A stretch of DNA of 64,000 bases from Microglena sp. YARC (GCA_022414725.1 CM039462.1:116763966-116827965); one strand, 5' to 3'. Shown: positions 28,601 to 39,236, counted from the first letter of the stretch. Translations and numbers: made by a program. Notes: generated by a model from the sequence alone, not told the origin.

Positions 28601-29473
28601 TTAGCGCCCTACTTGAATGTGTAAATTGTCCACCAGATCGAAGACAAACTCCACAATTTTCTTTTCAAACTTCAAAAACGATATCCGATGCGACATCTTA
28701 AGTCCCAACAATGAAACGAACGTATCTACTTTATTAATCGTTTCATCGTCAATCACGTTTCTCTTCCTCTCAATGTTCAACTTAGAGCACATGGTCAATA
28801 ATTTCTGTAAGTGGGCTTCTGATTTGACATGTCGACACAACATGTAAGCATCCAGGACCCTCTCCATGTACTTTGCAACCCGGAGCACAGTGGTGTACGG
28901 AGAAACCAATTTTTTGGAAACGTGCTTTTTACGCAAATTGGAAACAATGAACCCCGTGTTGTCCAACATCGATTTCACGTACATGCTCTCTGTAAGGTCC
29001 TTCCTTCCTGAAACAATATGGAGAAACGCACCAACGGACCAGTAAACATCGTTCTCAAGGAGCTTCGTCATCGAGAAAATACGACCCACCTTCACTATAC
29101 CGGATACAGCCCCGGTTCGCGACGTCGTAGTCGTCGTATTATTTCTATCAATTGCGAAATACTTTTTCAGATAAGATGTGTACAACTTCTCATTGTTATT
29201 ACTGTTATATGTCGGCTGCTTCTTAATGAAATCTCTAGCCTTCAACATGTCTTCTCTATCGCTCCATTTGCACATGATTGCCAACTTACCCATGGCAAAG
29301 AGACGTTGTTGCGGATCATTAGAAATAAGGTCAATCTCTTCCTTGTCTTAAGCTACTCGGAAGGTGTTTAAAAGCTCCTTGCAAGATTCATTACCCCCGG
29401 CCGCAAGCATATCCCACATCAAAGGTTGCAATGATTTCTTACCGTTGCACAAGAAGTCAATACTAATATCCAT
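28601..29473 (-). pseudogene. Unknown 290-residue gene with one in-frame stop
   Basis: The 230-residue ORF ending 29293 continues upstream in the same frame to an ATG at 29471-29473 (MDISIDFLCNGKKSLQPLMW), interrupted by one TAA at about 29348-29350 (TFRVA stop DKEEIDLIS). The N-terminus looks like a helical-repeat or F-box-like start (DPQQRLFAMGKLAIM). The rest is helix-rich (YTTVLRVAKYMERVLDAYML). Not recognised. The long coding extension on the far side of the stop argues for a recent nonsense mutation rather than a downstream start. Confidence 0.6.
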
Positions 29474-29669
29474 TTGTTTATGTTTTATATTGGCTTTTAA
29501 TGAAAAAAACCCTCCCGGCGGATCATGTCGAGTCAGTCACATGGAGACCTCCCCCCGCATTATTACATTCACGGACTCCTTCTTTCTTCATGGCGAGTAA
29601 TGCCCCGTGAGAAAATTCAAGCAGGACAAAGCAGTTACATGAATAGCCACGTGAGAAAATGAGAATTAC

Positions 29670-29694
29670 ATCACTTTCAAATGTCCCTAGCTGT
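29670..29694 (-). repeat. Family-C mariner-type end
   Basis: ACTTTCAAATGTCCCTAGCT followed by GTA, the reverse of TACAGCTAGGGACATTTG. Other copies: 32082, 44719-44766 (reverse) and 56966. Confidence 0.65.
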
Positions 29695-29744
29695 ATGCGA
29701 AAGCATGCCCCCAAACGAGGTGGATCATCATCGATTCACGGGGT

Positions 29745-30541
29745 TCGACCGCCACATGTAGTAAGTACAGTACCCCCCCTGCAAGTCGAGGATCACGACA
29801 TCCATGTGCTGCTGGTCGACAAAGTACTTGGTGGCAAAATCCGCTGGGAGGAAGGAACGCCCATTAACTCTCACTCACCCAGTATGGCTCGTACCGCGGA
29901 CGCGATGGCGTGTAGTCATCCAGCACAGTGATCAGCAGATCCTATGCCTCATGCGCCTGTGCCCTGAACATCGGGTGCCGCACAAACCAGGCGTCCAGCG
30001 CTGTAGCTGCCATATTGGCGATGGCCGGAGTCTGCAGCAGGTCCGTGAACGCCATGTTGGCTGCCCGCAGGTGCTTGGCATACAGCCACGCAAACACACG
30101 CGTGTTGGGGCAGCAGCTGTTGTCCACCAGCTCCTCCAGTGCCACAACTACTGCATATGTAAGCTTGTCGAATGGCATGCAGGAGTCGTCGATGTCGAGC
30201 GGCGGTGGTTCCGCTGCTGCAGCTGCCGCACAAGAGACCATTGCAGTCTGTTGCAGGCTCCCATACGCCGCCTCAAAGTCTGCCATGGGCTGGGTGACAG
30301 TGGTGAACAAAGTCCAATGCCGTCCGCAGACCACGACATCTCCATCGTCCCCAATCGCCAGCTTCAGATCAAAGTCCTGAGTGAACCCAAGGTCGGCTGG
30401 CAAGACCACATTGGGCACGGTGATGCTAAACATCGTCCCTTCTCCCGCTAGGCCTCTCATCTCCTTGTGCACGGCATCAAACAAGGTTGGGTCAGGTTCG
30501 AAGAAAGACACCCCACTGCGCTTGGCTGTCGCCTTGAGCAT
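29745..30541 (-). pseudogene. Unknown gene with stop and frameshift; source of blocks near D5 copy 1
   Basis: Minus-strand frame from 30541: LFDAVHKEMRGLAGEGTMFS ... DDGDVVVCGRHWTLFTTV ... DNSCCPNTRVFAWLYAKHLR. It stops at a TAG at 29942, continues in frame as DLLITVLDDYTPSRPRYEPY, then needs a frameshift to reach GRSFLPADFATKYFVDQQHM and the end at YYMWRSNPVNR. The last two pieces match 34-81 and 2507-2590. Its ATG (30539-30541) overlaps a family-A end, so an upstream part may be lost. No family recognised. Confidence 0.55.
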
Positions 30542-30700
30542 ACAGTTGTTCTCAAATAATTTTGGGACACCTTTATAATTTGAATGATATTATCCCCTGA
30601 TGAATCGTTCATTCTTCAGGCAGGCATGGTCGCATCAAAGTGCCATACACATACAGTTGCTCTCAAATAAAGTTGGACACACCTTATAATCATCCACCGC
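30538..30700 (+). repeat. Two family-A ends in tandem
   Basis: TACAGTTGTTCTCAAATAAT at 30541 and TACAGTTGCTCTCAAATAAA at 30652, same orientation, each followed by GGACAC and TTATAAT. A (CA)n run at 30765-30786 lies downstream. Confidence 0.7.
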
Positions 30701-31021
30701 ACGCCCCGGCGGATTTCGCAGACTCCTTGTCCATCAGACAGATAGATAGACAGACAGACTGCACACACACACACACACACACACATGACATGGCGGCTTG
30801 CGCAAACTCATCATCGTCCATCTGCCTCCCTGGCGGCTTGCGAATCCCCCCGTCCGTACATTCTCAATCATTCATTCTCACCCACGACACGGCAGCTTTT
30901 GAAGCCTCGTTGGCAATTTCATGTTGCATGGAATTGCGCTGAGCTGTGCATGCGACGATGTCGTGATGCTCCATGAGAAGGCACTGACACCCGTGTTTTG
31001 TCTTGCCGACAGATTGTCCAA
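30701..31021. other. Intergenic with simple repeats
   Basis: (AGAC/AGAT)n at about 30738-30760, (AC)n at 30765-30786 and a duplicated GGCGGCTTGCG. No supported gene. Confidence 0.4.
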
Positions 31022-31555
31022 ATGGATACCAGAAGAATGATGTTGTCATTTGTGCCCAAGTTGGACCTCTCACGACTTGCAACGCCTGGAAATCCGTTCC
31101 AGAAGTCCATCCACCGTTGTTTTGTTCTGCTTGACCCTGGTACGACTTCAGTTGCTGACATCATGCGAACAGCATATGCAAAGCTTGGTGAGCACCTGCA
31201 GCTGAGGGCTGCGTTCAATAGGGAGCCAATCTCACCATTCAAGATCCTATCAATATGGGCTTTCAATGATGGACCCGTAGGAGTAGCAGTCCCCTTGGCG
31301 TCTGCTGACTACTTGTTGAGTGATGCAGTCGTATCCCGCACTCATGAATCAGGCTTTGGTGCGGCCTCGCCGCATGAAGATGGCCTTCGCTTTATGGTGT
31401 TGCCGTCTGAAATTTCTATTCGCATGTTGATGAGTATGTCGGTAGATGAACGACAAATAGCACTGGTAGCCAGTCCCCCTATGGAAGGTGTTTGGAGACA
31501 GCATGTCTTCCTTGACCTTCCCAGCTCTGAGTTGTACTTTGAGGTGGACTTGTGA
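31022..31555 (+). CDS. 177-residue protein, unrecognised
   Basis: From the ATG at 31022: MDTRRMMLSFVPKLDLSRLA, then a mixed alpha/beta body (PISPFKILSIWAFNDGPVGV; GLRFMVLPSEISIRMLMSM) ending LPSSELYFEVDL. There is no membrane segment or known motif. Codon pattern and intact length support a real gene; GC is higher than in the AT-rich small genes. Confidence 0.5.
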   Translation: MDTRRMMLSFVPKLDLSRLATPGNPFQKSIHRCFVLLDPGTTSVADIMRTAYAKLGEHLQLRAAFNREPISPFKILSIWAFNDGPVGVAVPLASADYLLSDAVVSRTHESGFGAASPHEDGLRFMVLPSEISIRMLMSMSVDERQIALVASPPMEGVWRQHVFLDLPSSELYFEVDL

Positions 31556-31726
31556 TACCTTATAAAATTTGACAGCCTACCACACCGTTTAATTAGCGAG
31601 TCGTTCCGGAGGCTCTAAATTATGAGTAGACGTTTCAAATCATAACCAATTTGGAGGTTTGCGTTACAGTGGATGGCTTTTGGCGACTTGCTTCTCCAAC
31701 AAACTTCGGGGCATCTTCTCGTGAGC

Positions 31727-32002
31727 TCACCAGGGTTTGGTTTTAGTAATCTCATGTTGTGTGAGACTACATAACAACATTAGAAAGAGTTTATGATGGC
31801 CTGCTCGAAGGTAGTTGTAAGCAGTTTTCCACTTGGCTACGTATTGTATTTGTCTCTGAAGGATGTCATCTAGCTTCTGCTGCAATTGTGAGGGCAGTTG
31901 CAGCTTTCCTGGTTTTATCCCACATATGCGGCGGATGTCCAAATTGCACTGAGACAATATTCTGATCTGGATGTCCCTGGGGAGGCATGCCATGCCATGC
32001 AA
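31727..32002 (-). CDS. F-box-like short protein (91 residues)
   Basis: MACLPRDIQIRILSQCNLDI followed by RRICGIKPGKLQLP matches the F-box-like N-terminal pattern common in nucleocytoviruses (LPxDIxxxILxxCxxDxRRxxGIxPxKL). The rest is helical. Full-length viral relatives are often longer, with repeats after the F-box, so this may be a truncated member. F-box proteins recruit targets to host SCF ubiquitin ligases. Confidence 0.6.
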   Translation of the reverse strand: MHGMACLPRDIQIRILSQCNLDIRRICGIKPGKLQLPSQLQQKLDDILQRQIQYVAKWKTAYNYLRAGHHKLFLMLLCSLTQHEITKTKPW

Positions 32003-32060
32003 TGTTTTTCATTCCAATGAATGTGTTTTATTTGGCCATTCATTCTTTATACTAAACGAT

Positions 32061-32140
32061 TCTACAGTCGGAGACGCTTCATACAGCTAGGGACATTTGA
32101 GAGTGGAACACCTTGTACTTTGGGGATTCTGATTCTTTAG
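32061..32140 (+). repeat. Nested B-like and family-C ends
   Basis: TACAGTCGGAGACGCTTCA lies 21 bases before TACAGCTAGGGACATTTGAG, which is followed by GGGGATTCTGATTC. Same-family ends occur together around the transposase relics at 44.6 and 57.0 kb. Confidence 0.6.
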
Positions 32141-32168
32141 TCACCGCTCTGTAATTATCCGAACACTT

Positions 32169-33728
32169 CTACAGTGACAAGACCCAGTTGTTGTCAAGCT
32201 TCACAATGGCATCCATCAGCAGCAAGCAGACATCTTCGTGACCGGCCTTCGCAGCCGCCCACAAGGCCCAGTTGTTGACAGAGTTAGCACGGGCCAAGTA
32301 CTCGGGGCCAGCCACCGCTGGATCCATCAGCAGCTTGCAGACATCTGCGTGGCCTGCCTTGGCAGCCGCACGCAAGGCCCAACTGTTGTCGGAGTTCGCA
32401 CGGGCCCTGTACTCAAGTCCAGCCACTGCTGGATCCATCAGCAGCTTGCAGACATTTGCGTGACCTTCCTTGGCAGCCGCCCACAAGGCCCTGCTGTTGC
32501 TAGAGTTCGCCCTGGCCCTGAACTCAATTACAGCCACCTCTGGATCCATCAGCAGCTTGCAGACATCTGCGTGACCTTCCTTGGCAGCCTCCCACAAGGC
32601 CTTGCAGTTGTCGGAGTTTGCCCGGGCCCTGAACTCAAGTCCAGCCACCGCTGGATCCATCAGCAGCTTGCAGACATCTGCGTGACCTGCCGTAGCCGCC
32701 TCCCACAAGGCCCTGCTGTTGACTGTGTTCGCACGGGCCCTGTACTCAAGTCCCAACATCTCTGGATCCATCAGCATCTTGCAGACATCTGCGTGGCCTG
32801 CCTTGGCAGCCTCCCATAAGGCCTTGCAGTTGTCGGAGTTCGCCCGGGCCCTGAACTCAATTCCAGCCACCGCTGGATCCATCAGCAGCTTGCATACATC
32901 TGAGTGGCCTGCCTTGACAGCCGCCCACAAGGCCCTGCTCTCGCCAGAGTTCTCCCTGGCCCTTGACTCGGGGCCAGCCACCGCTGGATCCATCAGCAGC
33001 TTGCAGACATATACGTGGCCTGCCTTGGCAACCGCCCACAATGCCCAGCTGTCGGTAGAATTCGCACGTGCCCAGGACTCGGGACCAGCCACCTCTGGAT
33101 CCATCAGCAGCTTGCAGATATCTACGTGACCTGCCTTGGCAGCCGCCCCCAAGGGCCAACTGTTGTCGGAGTTCGCACGGGCCCTGTACTCAAGTCCAGC
33201 CACCTCCGGATCCATCAGCAGCTTGCAGACATTTGCGTGACCTGCCGTGGCAGCCAGCCACAAAACCTTGCTGTAGCTAGAGTTCGCACGGGCCTTGAAC
33301 TCAATTCCAGCAACAACTGGATCCATGAGCAGCTTGCATACATCTGAGTGACCTTCCTTGGCAGCCGCCCACAAGGCCCTGCTGTTGCTAGAGTTCGCCC
33401 TGGCCCTGAACTCAATTCCAGCCACCGCTGGATCCATGAGCAACTTGCAGACATCTGCGTGACCTGCCTTTGCGGCCAAATAGAGAATCTGGCTGTCATT
33501 TTGGTTCGTCCTCACTTGTAGAGCCCCTTTAACTTGGACAATATGATCAGACACCAAGCATGCAGCTAGAAGGTGGATCAGCCGGGCAATGGTCCATCCT
33601 GGAAATCCGTTGCGCAGGGTTTTACAAACTAATACAATCTTGGGGTTTGAAGAGAGTATGGCAACGCGATCAAGAATGTCACGGGGAAACGTTAGGAATG
33701 GACACAATGCTCGCGTGTGCGAATGCAT
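32169..33728 (-). CDS. F-box/ankyrin repeat protein
   Basis: From the first ATG (33726-33728) about 519 residues. An F-box-like N-terminus (LTFPRDILDRVAILSSNPKI ... VCKTLRNG) is followed by about twelve near-identical 37-residue ankyrin-type repeats (ALWAAAKAGHADVCKLLMDP with linker EVAGLEYRARANS). DNA of the repeats is also nearly identical, so recent tandem expansion or gene conversion is likely. F-box plus ankyrin architecture is known from poxviruses and giant viruses as an adaptor linking targets to host ubiquitin ligase. The last repeat ends with a LDNNWVLSL tail. Intact. Confidence 0.85.
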   Translation of the reverse strand: MHSHTRALCPFLTFPRDILDRVAILSSNPKIVLVCKTLRNGFPGWTIARLIHLLAACLVSDHIVQVKGALQVRTNQNDSQILYLAAKAGHADVCKLLMDPAVAGIEFRARANSSNSRALWAAAKEGHSDVCKLLMDPVVAGIEFKARANSSYSKVLWLAATAGHANVCKLLMDPEVAGLEYRARANSDNSWPLGAAAKAGHVDICKLLMDPEVAGPESWARANSTDSWALWAVAKAGHVYVCKLLMDPAVAGPESRARENSGESRALWAAVKAGHSDVCKLLMDPAVAGIEFRARANSDNCKALWEAAKAGHADVCKMLMDPEMLGLEYRARANTVNSRALWEAATAGHADVCKLLMDPAVAGLEFRARANSDNCKALWEAAKEGHADVCKLLMDPEVAVIEFRARANSSNSRALWAAAKEGHANVCKLLMDPAVAGLEYRARANSDNSWALRAAAKAGHADVCKLLMDPAVAGPEYLARANSVNNWALWAAAKAGHEDVCLLLMDAIVKLDNNWVLSL

Positions 33729-33759
33729 TTCTATTAATGTGTCATGAAAGCGCACAGGA

Positions 33760-34101
33760 TGATTTATAATGTGTTGTGATAAACCCTATAAACCCTTGGT
33801 TGCACTTGCCTGGCGAGCCTCCGTAGCGACTTGAGTTGCGGTTTCAATGTACAACAGTTAGTGGTGTCCTGCCTCCCGGCGGATTTTTTGAATTTTCAAC
33901 TCAGAATAGCAATTCCGCTCTAGACCATGTTCCGCAACCAGTCAAATCAGACCAAAACTCAGACTGCGAGCCATGGATCTTATTACAATTTTCATGGATC
34001 TTATTACAATTTTTAAGTACATCACGGACACCTGAAAAGTTGGATGACGAAGGAATAATTTTTTTAGGGCTGACAGTCGGCGACGCAATTTGTGGGACGC
34101 C
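33760..34101. other. Intergenic, no supported gene
   Basis: An open frame crosses it, but composition and lack of motifs argue against coding. Contains a 21-base tandem pair (ATGGATCTTATTACAATTTT-type) at about 33973-34014 and the motif TCCCGGCGGATTTT shared with several intergenic sites. Confidence 0.4.
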
Positions 34102-35399
34102 CTACTGTTGCGACCCTTCAACCCATTGCATTGTACTCACCGACGGGAGTGTAATGAATTCTTTCAAGAGTCTGTGTCGGCACACAACATAAATCGGGTT
34201 TGTATTCACGTGTCTCCATGTTTTCTGAATAGTCGCTGCGGCTCTGCGACTTCGCACTAAACGGCACGCGTCTTGGACGGATACCAACATGTTGCGGTTG
34301 CTACTCAATAAATGCCAGTCCCATGGTTTGTCCTTGTTCTTAACTACATTGTCCCAGGTGACAACGCAACTATTGTTTGAGCTCAAAAAAAACCAATCCC
34401 ATTGTTTGTCAAGGTTACTCGAGACAATGTCCCAGGTGGCTACTCCGGGATTCGCACTCAATCCACGCCAATCCCATGGTTTGTCCAGGTTACTCAAGAC
34501 AATGTCCCACGAGGCTACACTGGGATTCGCACTCAACCCATACCAGTCCCATGGTTTGTCCGGGTTCGTCACGACAACATCCCAGGTGGCTACACTCGCG
34601 TTTAAGCTCAATCCACACCAATCCCATGGTTTGTCCAGGTTACTCGACACGATGTCCCATGTGGCTACACTGGGGTTTGTGCTCAACCAATACCAATCCC
34701 ATGGTTTGTCCAGGCTACTCGACACGATGTCCCAAGTGGCTACTCCGGGATTTGCACTCAATCCACGCCAATCCCATGTGGCTACACCGGGGTTTATGCT
34801 CAACCAATACCAATCCCATGGTTTGTCCGGGTTACTCGAGACAATGTCCCAGGTGGATACTCCGGGATTCGCACTCAATCCACGCCAATCCCATGGTTTG
34901 TCCAATTACTCGAGACAATGTCCCAGGTGGCTACACTCGCGTTTGTGCTCAACCAATACCAATCCCATGGTTTGTCCATGTTACTCGACACGATTTCCCA
35001 TGTGGCTACACTGGTGTTTGTGCTCAATCCACTCCAATCCCATGGTTTGTCCAGGTTACTCGACACGATGTCCCAAGTGACTACTCCGGGATTCGCACTC
35101 AATCCACGCCAATCCCATGGTTTGTCCAGGTTACTCGAGACAATGTCCCAGGTGGCTACACTCGCGTTTGTGCTCAACCAATACCAATCCCATGGTTTGT
35201 CCGGGTTACTCGATACAATGTCCCACGTGACGACACTAGGGTTTAAGCACAATTTACCCCAATCCCACGGTTTGTCTGGGTTACTCGACACGACGTCCCA
35301 TGTCAGGTATGGATTATCACTCAATTGACCCCAATCCCATTTGCATTCTCCGGATTTGACTCGATCCAGTATGTGACTGTTAATTTCGTCGCCGAGCAT
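34102..35399 (-). pseudogene. KPWDW-repeat protein B, frameshifted
   Basis: The start ATG at 35397-35399 opens MLGDEINSHILDRVKSGECK, then about fifteen 25-residue repeats (SSNPDKPWDWYWLSTNPSVA type, then TWDIV) and a basic C-terminus (ACRLVRSRRAAATIQKTWRH) with an IQ-like helix. Near 34900 one base is missing from a unit (TCCAATTACTC against TCCAGGTTACTC elsewhere), which shifts frame; the second half continues to 34102. Repeats of this type occur in several giant viruses, function unknown. Paralogue at 36112-37332. A family-A end sits just upstream of the start. Confidence 0.8.
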
Positions 35400-35402
35400 T
35401 AT

Positions 35403-35445
35403 TGTTCTCACGGTTGTTCTCAAATAGAGTGGGACCATTCTTTTA
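35403..35445 (+). repeat. Family-A end
   Basis: GGTTGTTCTCAAATAGAGTGGGAC in degenerate form, 4 bases upstream of the KPWDW gene B start. Confidence 0.5.
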
Positions 35446-35940
35446 CACTCAAATAACTGGGCAGTGGAACATGGAGAACATGGAAACTGGATGCGGTCAC
35501 ATGGTATTCTTCTCAAGTACACTCGACGGAACATATAAATGAAACCGCTTTCTGGAGTGTACGGCCACACCTGTTTGTTGTAGCCCGTCAACAACACGCA
35601 GCCTTGCACCGGGAAAATGGAAGCGGTCTCCTTATACCCAACAGTTCCATGCGATTGTGAGAGTAGAGGAGCGGTCCCGGTCCGAGTAAGTGCTGTTTTC
35701 TGGAGAGAATTGCAGTCCTCGTATCGCTTGATCGATTTGTTGATATCGACAAGAGAGGTGGCTAAGCCACCCCTCCGGTGTTTTTCTTTGATTTTTTTAC
35801 GGGTGCAGTACACCCTCACAGCCGACTGGTCGCGATGAGAGACCTTTGGAGGCTTCTTCAAGAGAGTGTGACACAACAACCACTCATCACCGATACGTAG
35901 AACGACTGATGTTCGTAAAAACAGAAGTTTTTAACACACC
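35446..35940. other. Intergenic with B'-like remnant
   Basis: CTCGACGGAACATATAAATG and GAAACCGC at 35520-35548 resemble a B' end. No supported gene follows up to 35940. Confidence 0.4.
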
Positions 35941-36038
35941 CAAGTCAGCGACCATTCTTAACGCCATTTTTCTAACGGCGATGTCGTACATTTATTTCCA
36001 ACTGATATATGTTTCATTTTACTGTTCAGCCGACTGTA
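35941..36038 (-). repeat. Family-B end, about 100 bases
   Basis: CATTCTTAACGCCATTTTTC, TAACGGCGATGTCGTACATT, TATTTCC and then the end TTCAGCCGACTGTA. The same order occurs at 40285-40353, and inverted at 44523-44582. Confidence 0.75.
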
Positions 36039-36111
36039 GACTTCTGTTTGAAACATTTTTTTGATTGAAATGTCTCTGATTGTACGAGAGACGTTTGGGC
36101 TAATTACAGTG

Positions 36112-37332
36112 TCATGTAGGGAGTGTACTGAATTCTTTCAAGAGTCGGTGTCGGCACACAACATAAATCGGGTTTGCATTCACGTGTCTCCATGTTTTCT
36201 CAATAGTCGCTGCGGCTCTGCGACTTCGCACTAAACGGCACGCGTCTTGGACGGATACCAACATGTTGCGGTTTCTACTCAATCTGCACCAGTCCCATGG
36301 TTTGTCCGGGTTACTCAAGACATTGTCCCAGGTGACCACGCAACTATTGTTTGAGCTCAAATAAAACTAATCCCATAGTTTGTCAAGGTTACTCGAGACA
36401 ATGTCCCAGGTGGCTACCCCGGGGTTTACACTCAATCCATACCACTCCCATGGTTTGTCCGGGTTACTCGAGACAATGTCCCATGAGGCTACACTGGGGT
36501 TTGTGCTCAACCAATACCAATCCCATGGTTTGTCCGGGTTACTCGAGACAATGTCCCAGGTGGCTCCCCCGGGGTTTACACTCAATCCACGCCAGTCCCA
36601 TGGTTTGTCCGGGTTACTCGAGACAATGTCCCACGAGGCTACACTGGGGTTTGTGCTCAACCAATACCAATCCCATGGTTTGTCCGGGTTACTCGAGACA
36701 ATGTCCCACGTGGCTACCCTGGGATTCGCACTCAATCCACGCCAGTTCCAGGGCTTGTCCGGGTTACTCGAGACAATGTCCCAGGTGGCTACCCAGATGT
36801 TTGTGCTCAACCAATACCAATCCCATGGTTTGTCCGGGTTACTCGAGACAATGTCCCATGTGTCTACCCCGGGGTTTACACTCAATCCACACCAGTTCCA
36901 CGGCTTGTCCGGGTTACTCAACACGATGTCCCACGAGGCTACACTGGGGTTTGTGCTTAATCCACACCAGTCCCATGGTTTGTCCGGGTTACTCGAGACA
37001 ATGTCCCATGAGGCTACACTGGGGTTTGTGCTCAACCAATACCAATCCCATGGTTTGTCCGGGTTACTCGAGACAATATCCCACGTAGCTACCCTGGGAT
37101 TCGCACTCAATAAATGCCAGTCCCATGGGTTGTCCTGGTTACTCGACACAATGTCCCACGTGACGACATTGGGGTTTAAGCACAATTTACGCCAATCCCA
37201 CGGTTTGCCTGGGTTACTCGACACGACGTCCCATGTCAGGTATGGATTATCACTCAAGTGACCCCAATCCCATTTGCATTCTCCGGATTTGACTCGATCC
37301 AGTATGTGACTCTTAATTTCGGCGTCGAGCAT
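36112..37332 (-). pseudogene. KPWDW-repeat protein A with one nonsense codon
   Basis: ATG at 37330-37332: MLDAEIKSHILDRVKSGECK, then about fourteen repeats (SSNPDKPWDWYWLSTNPSVA type) in one frame down to a TAG at 36367-36369, where the pattern requires Trp (WD stop FYLSSNN; TGG to TAG). The frame continues to 36112 with a last repeat and the basic tail (RSRRAAATIEKTWRHVNANP). Sister of gene B next door. Neighbouring paralogues with different single lesions suggest decay after tandem duplication. Confidence 0.8.
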
Positions 37333-37344
37333 TATTGTGTGCAA

Positions 37345-37560
37345 TTAAATAAAGTGGGACACACCCCTTATGATCATCCAGACTGCAGATCGTTGCTTTT
37401 GGGCAACGTTGGGGGGTGCAGCAGGTTGAAGAGGAAGATATTCCGAGTAGCCTGTTTGGTACACCATAAGGTGTACGTTATTTGGTAAGCCGTAAGATAT
37501 TTGGTAAACCGTTCAACCGTCTGTGTCCCCATATCTCGGCGCGTCTAGGCGAAACTCTCG
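37345..37560 (+). repeat. Family-A element fragment
   Basis: AATAAAGTGGGACACACCCC, CAGACTGCAGATCGTTGC and GGGCAACGTTGG, then sequence related to 48650-48770 (AACCGTTCAACCGTCTGTGT). The minus strand of both shares codons for GTQTVERFTK, a relic of an unknown gene joined to the element. Confidence 0.6.
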
Positions 37561-37581
37561 CTTTCTCATGACAGACTTAAG

Positions 37582-38160
37582 ATGATGAACCGGAAGAAAC
37601 AAAAAATAACTTGTACAGTATCCAAAAAAATGAACTCACGTAGGAACAAAGACACCCGAGTGTTGGCGGAACTCAAGTTCAACGATGTGGTCAAAAAGAG
37701 TCTCAAGTACTCGTTTGTCCAGGAACGCACCGATCTACGACCCATGACGTCCACCATCGCAAAGCGGAAAACGAAGATCACGACCAAACTCATGAGTGAG
37801 TCCGGAAACGAGACGACCAACGTTGCAATGGCAGGAGACATCATCATATGCGGAAAGTACAACGAACAGTACGTCGTCACCTTCACAAAGATTTTGACCA
37901 TGTACGACATCGTCAACGCACATCTCACGGTACGACACGTCACACGACAGGCGGCGCTCTACACATCCAATACAGCGCACACGTTCACTGCTCCATGGGG
38001 AGAAAGCATGACGGTCCACCCAGGAGACTATGTCGTAAAGGAAGGAGAAGACGGGTTCTATAGGGTCGAAAAGAACACCTTCGAAGAGACGTACGACCAT
38101 CATTCAAGTAATCATCGTTCCAATGTAAAACACTTCAAACGTCATCATCACACAGGGTGA
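37582..38160 (+). CDS. 192-residue protein with PGDYVV-type domain, unrecognised
   Basis: Intact ORF from ATG at 37582. Basic N-terminus (RKKQKITCTVSKKMNSRRNK), then two beta-like motifs: AGDIIICGKYNEQYVVTFTK and, near the C-terminus, HPGDYVVKEGEDGFYRVEKN followed by TFEETYD. The PGD..V...G..Y.V....F...Y pattern is seen in small phage and viral proteins of unknown role. It ends in a His-rich tail (KRHHHTG). I do not assign a function. Confidence 0.5.
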   Translation: MMNRKKQKITCTVSKKMNSRRNKDTRVLAELKFNDVVKKSLKYSFVQERTDLRPMTSTIAKRKTKITTKLMSESGNETTNVAMAGDIIICGKYNEQYVVTFTKILTMYDIVNAHLTVRHVTRQAALYTSNTAHTFTAPWGESMTVHPGDYVVKEGEDGFYRVEKNTFEETYDHHSSNHRSNVKHFKRHHHTG

Positions 38161-38249
38161 TACAAGGGAATTATGTTATCTACCGGTACAGGTCTCGTCG
38201 TCTTCGCCCCCGAACGCTTCCGCATTTCGTGGAAAAAGTGAATAACGTG

Positions 38250-39059
38250 TTATCTTTCGGACCACACTTTGACAACCGGCCGGTGCTTGAACGTGCCTGT
38301 ATTCTGCATGTAATTCTCAAAGGTCAGCTTGAATGGCATAGGATGATTCAAAAAAATGTCCCCAAACACCGAATACTCACAGGTCGAATACACACATGTC
38401 GTCGACGCCTCGTCGTCGTTTATGATAATTAGCAGTAAGGGGATGACTCTCTCTAGGCCACTGCGCATGCTTCTAGTATTGACGGTCGCGGCGAGTTTGG
38501 TGATGCCCGAAAACCGTGTCTCTATACTATCCAGTGCGTGTAGCGTGACGTACATAGCTGTGCCGAAGCACCCCAACCATTCCCCCCCATTATTGTACAC
38601 ACGCATGATCTCCTCTTGCGTTTCCGAAGATAGAGCGCCCATCGTCTGCATAGTGGCCTCCTCGTGTCTGAAGACGCTCGAAAAGTGCCACAGGAACCTG
38701 AAGCCGGGGGTGTGTAGGGCAATAGACTCAGGTATAGGTTGGTTCAGGAACATAGCGTCGTGAATGACCAGCGCCGTCTCGAACAAGCGCTTAGTGAACA
38801 TGTAGTACAACGGAAGGATCTCACCAGCCCCCGCCTGCAAGTCCGATTCAATCACGGTAAGATGAGGTATCGTCCCTTCGATGGGGATGCATGCTGCGCG
38901 CATGTCCGGGTCCGAGTGGTCGTCTACGATGACCACCGGCATGGTCGGGTGCACCGCTCGGATGCGGTGGTGCACGCACGTGTGCCAATACAACATGTGC
39001 ACCGGTTTTTTCATGCATCGCAGAATCACGATGCCATCCACACTTCTATGAATCATCAT
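38250..39059 (-). CDS. Putative glycosyltransferase-like protein (269 residues)
   Basis: Intact minus-strand ORF. TMPVVIVDDHSDPDMRAACI has the strand-turn-Asp pattern of a GT-A nucleotide-sugar site. LYYMFTKRLFETALVIHDAM has a HD motif resembling the metal-binding region, and NGGEWLGCFGTAMYVTLHAL follows. NCLDV genomes often carry such proteins to glycosylate capsid or surface proteins. No signal peptide. Sugar and acceptor unknown. The same-strand neighbours are far away, so it seems monocistronic. Confidence 0.55.
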   Translation of the reverse strand: MMIHRSVDGIVILRCMKKPVHMLYWHTCVHHRIRAVHPTMPVVIVDDHSDPDMRAACIPIEGTIPHLTVIESDLQAGAGEILPLYYMFTKRLFETALVIHDAMFLNQPIPESIALHTPGFRFLWHFSSVFRHEEATMQTMGALSSETQEEIMRVYNNGGEWLGCFGTAMYVTLHALDSIETRFSGITKLAATVNTRSMRSGLERVIPLLLIIINDDEASTTCVYSTCEYSVFGDIFLNHPMPFKLTFENYMQNTGTFKHRPVVKVWSER

Positions 39060-39198
39060 TTACAGTAATACCGGTACAGCTTTTTAAGCATTTTGGGTCA
39101 CCGGTCCGTGGTTCACTACAAATATGTTTTGAGGAGTCTGATTAAGGTTTGTAATATATGCAACGTGTCCAAGAGCTCACTACATAGATGGACACGTA

Positions 39199-39236
39199 CA
39201 CGAGGCGGTTTCATTTTAGTATTCCGTCGACTGTAC
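39199..39236 (+). repeat. Solo B' end
   Basis: ACGAGGCGGTTTCATTTTAG then TATTCCGTCGACTGTA, an isolated right end of the B' family. Confidence 0.75.

Noticed and set aside
34289..35246. Plus-strand ORFs over the KPWDW genes (SHGLSRLL, NPMVCPGYS repeats)
   Set aside because: Antisense frames of a 75-base repeat; the minus-strand frames have the known repeat, start and end domains.
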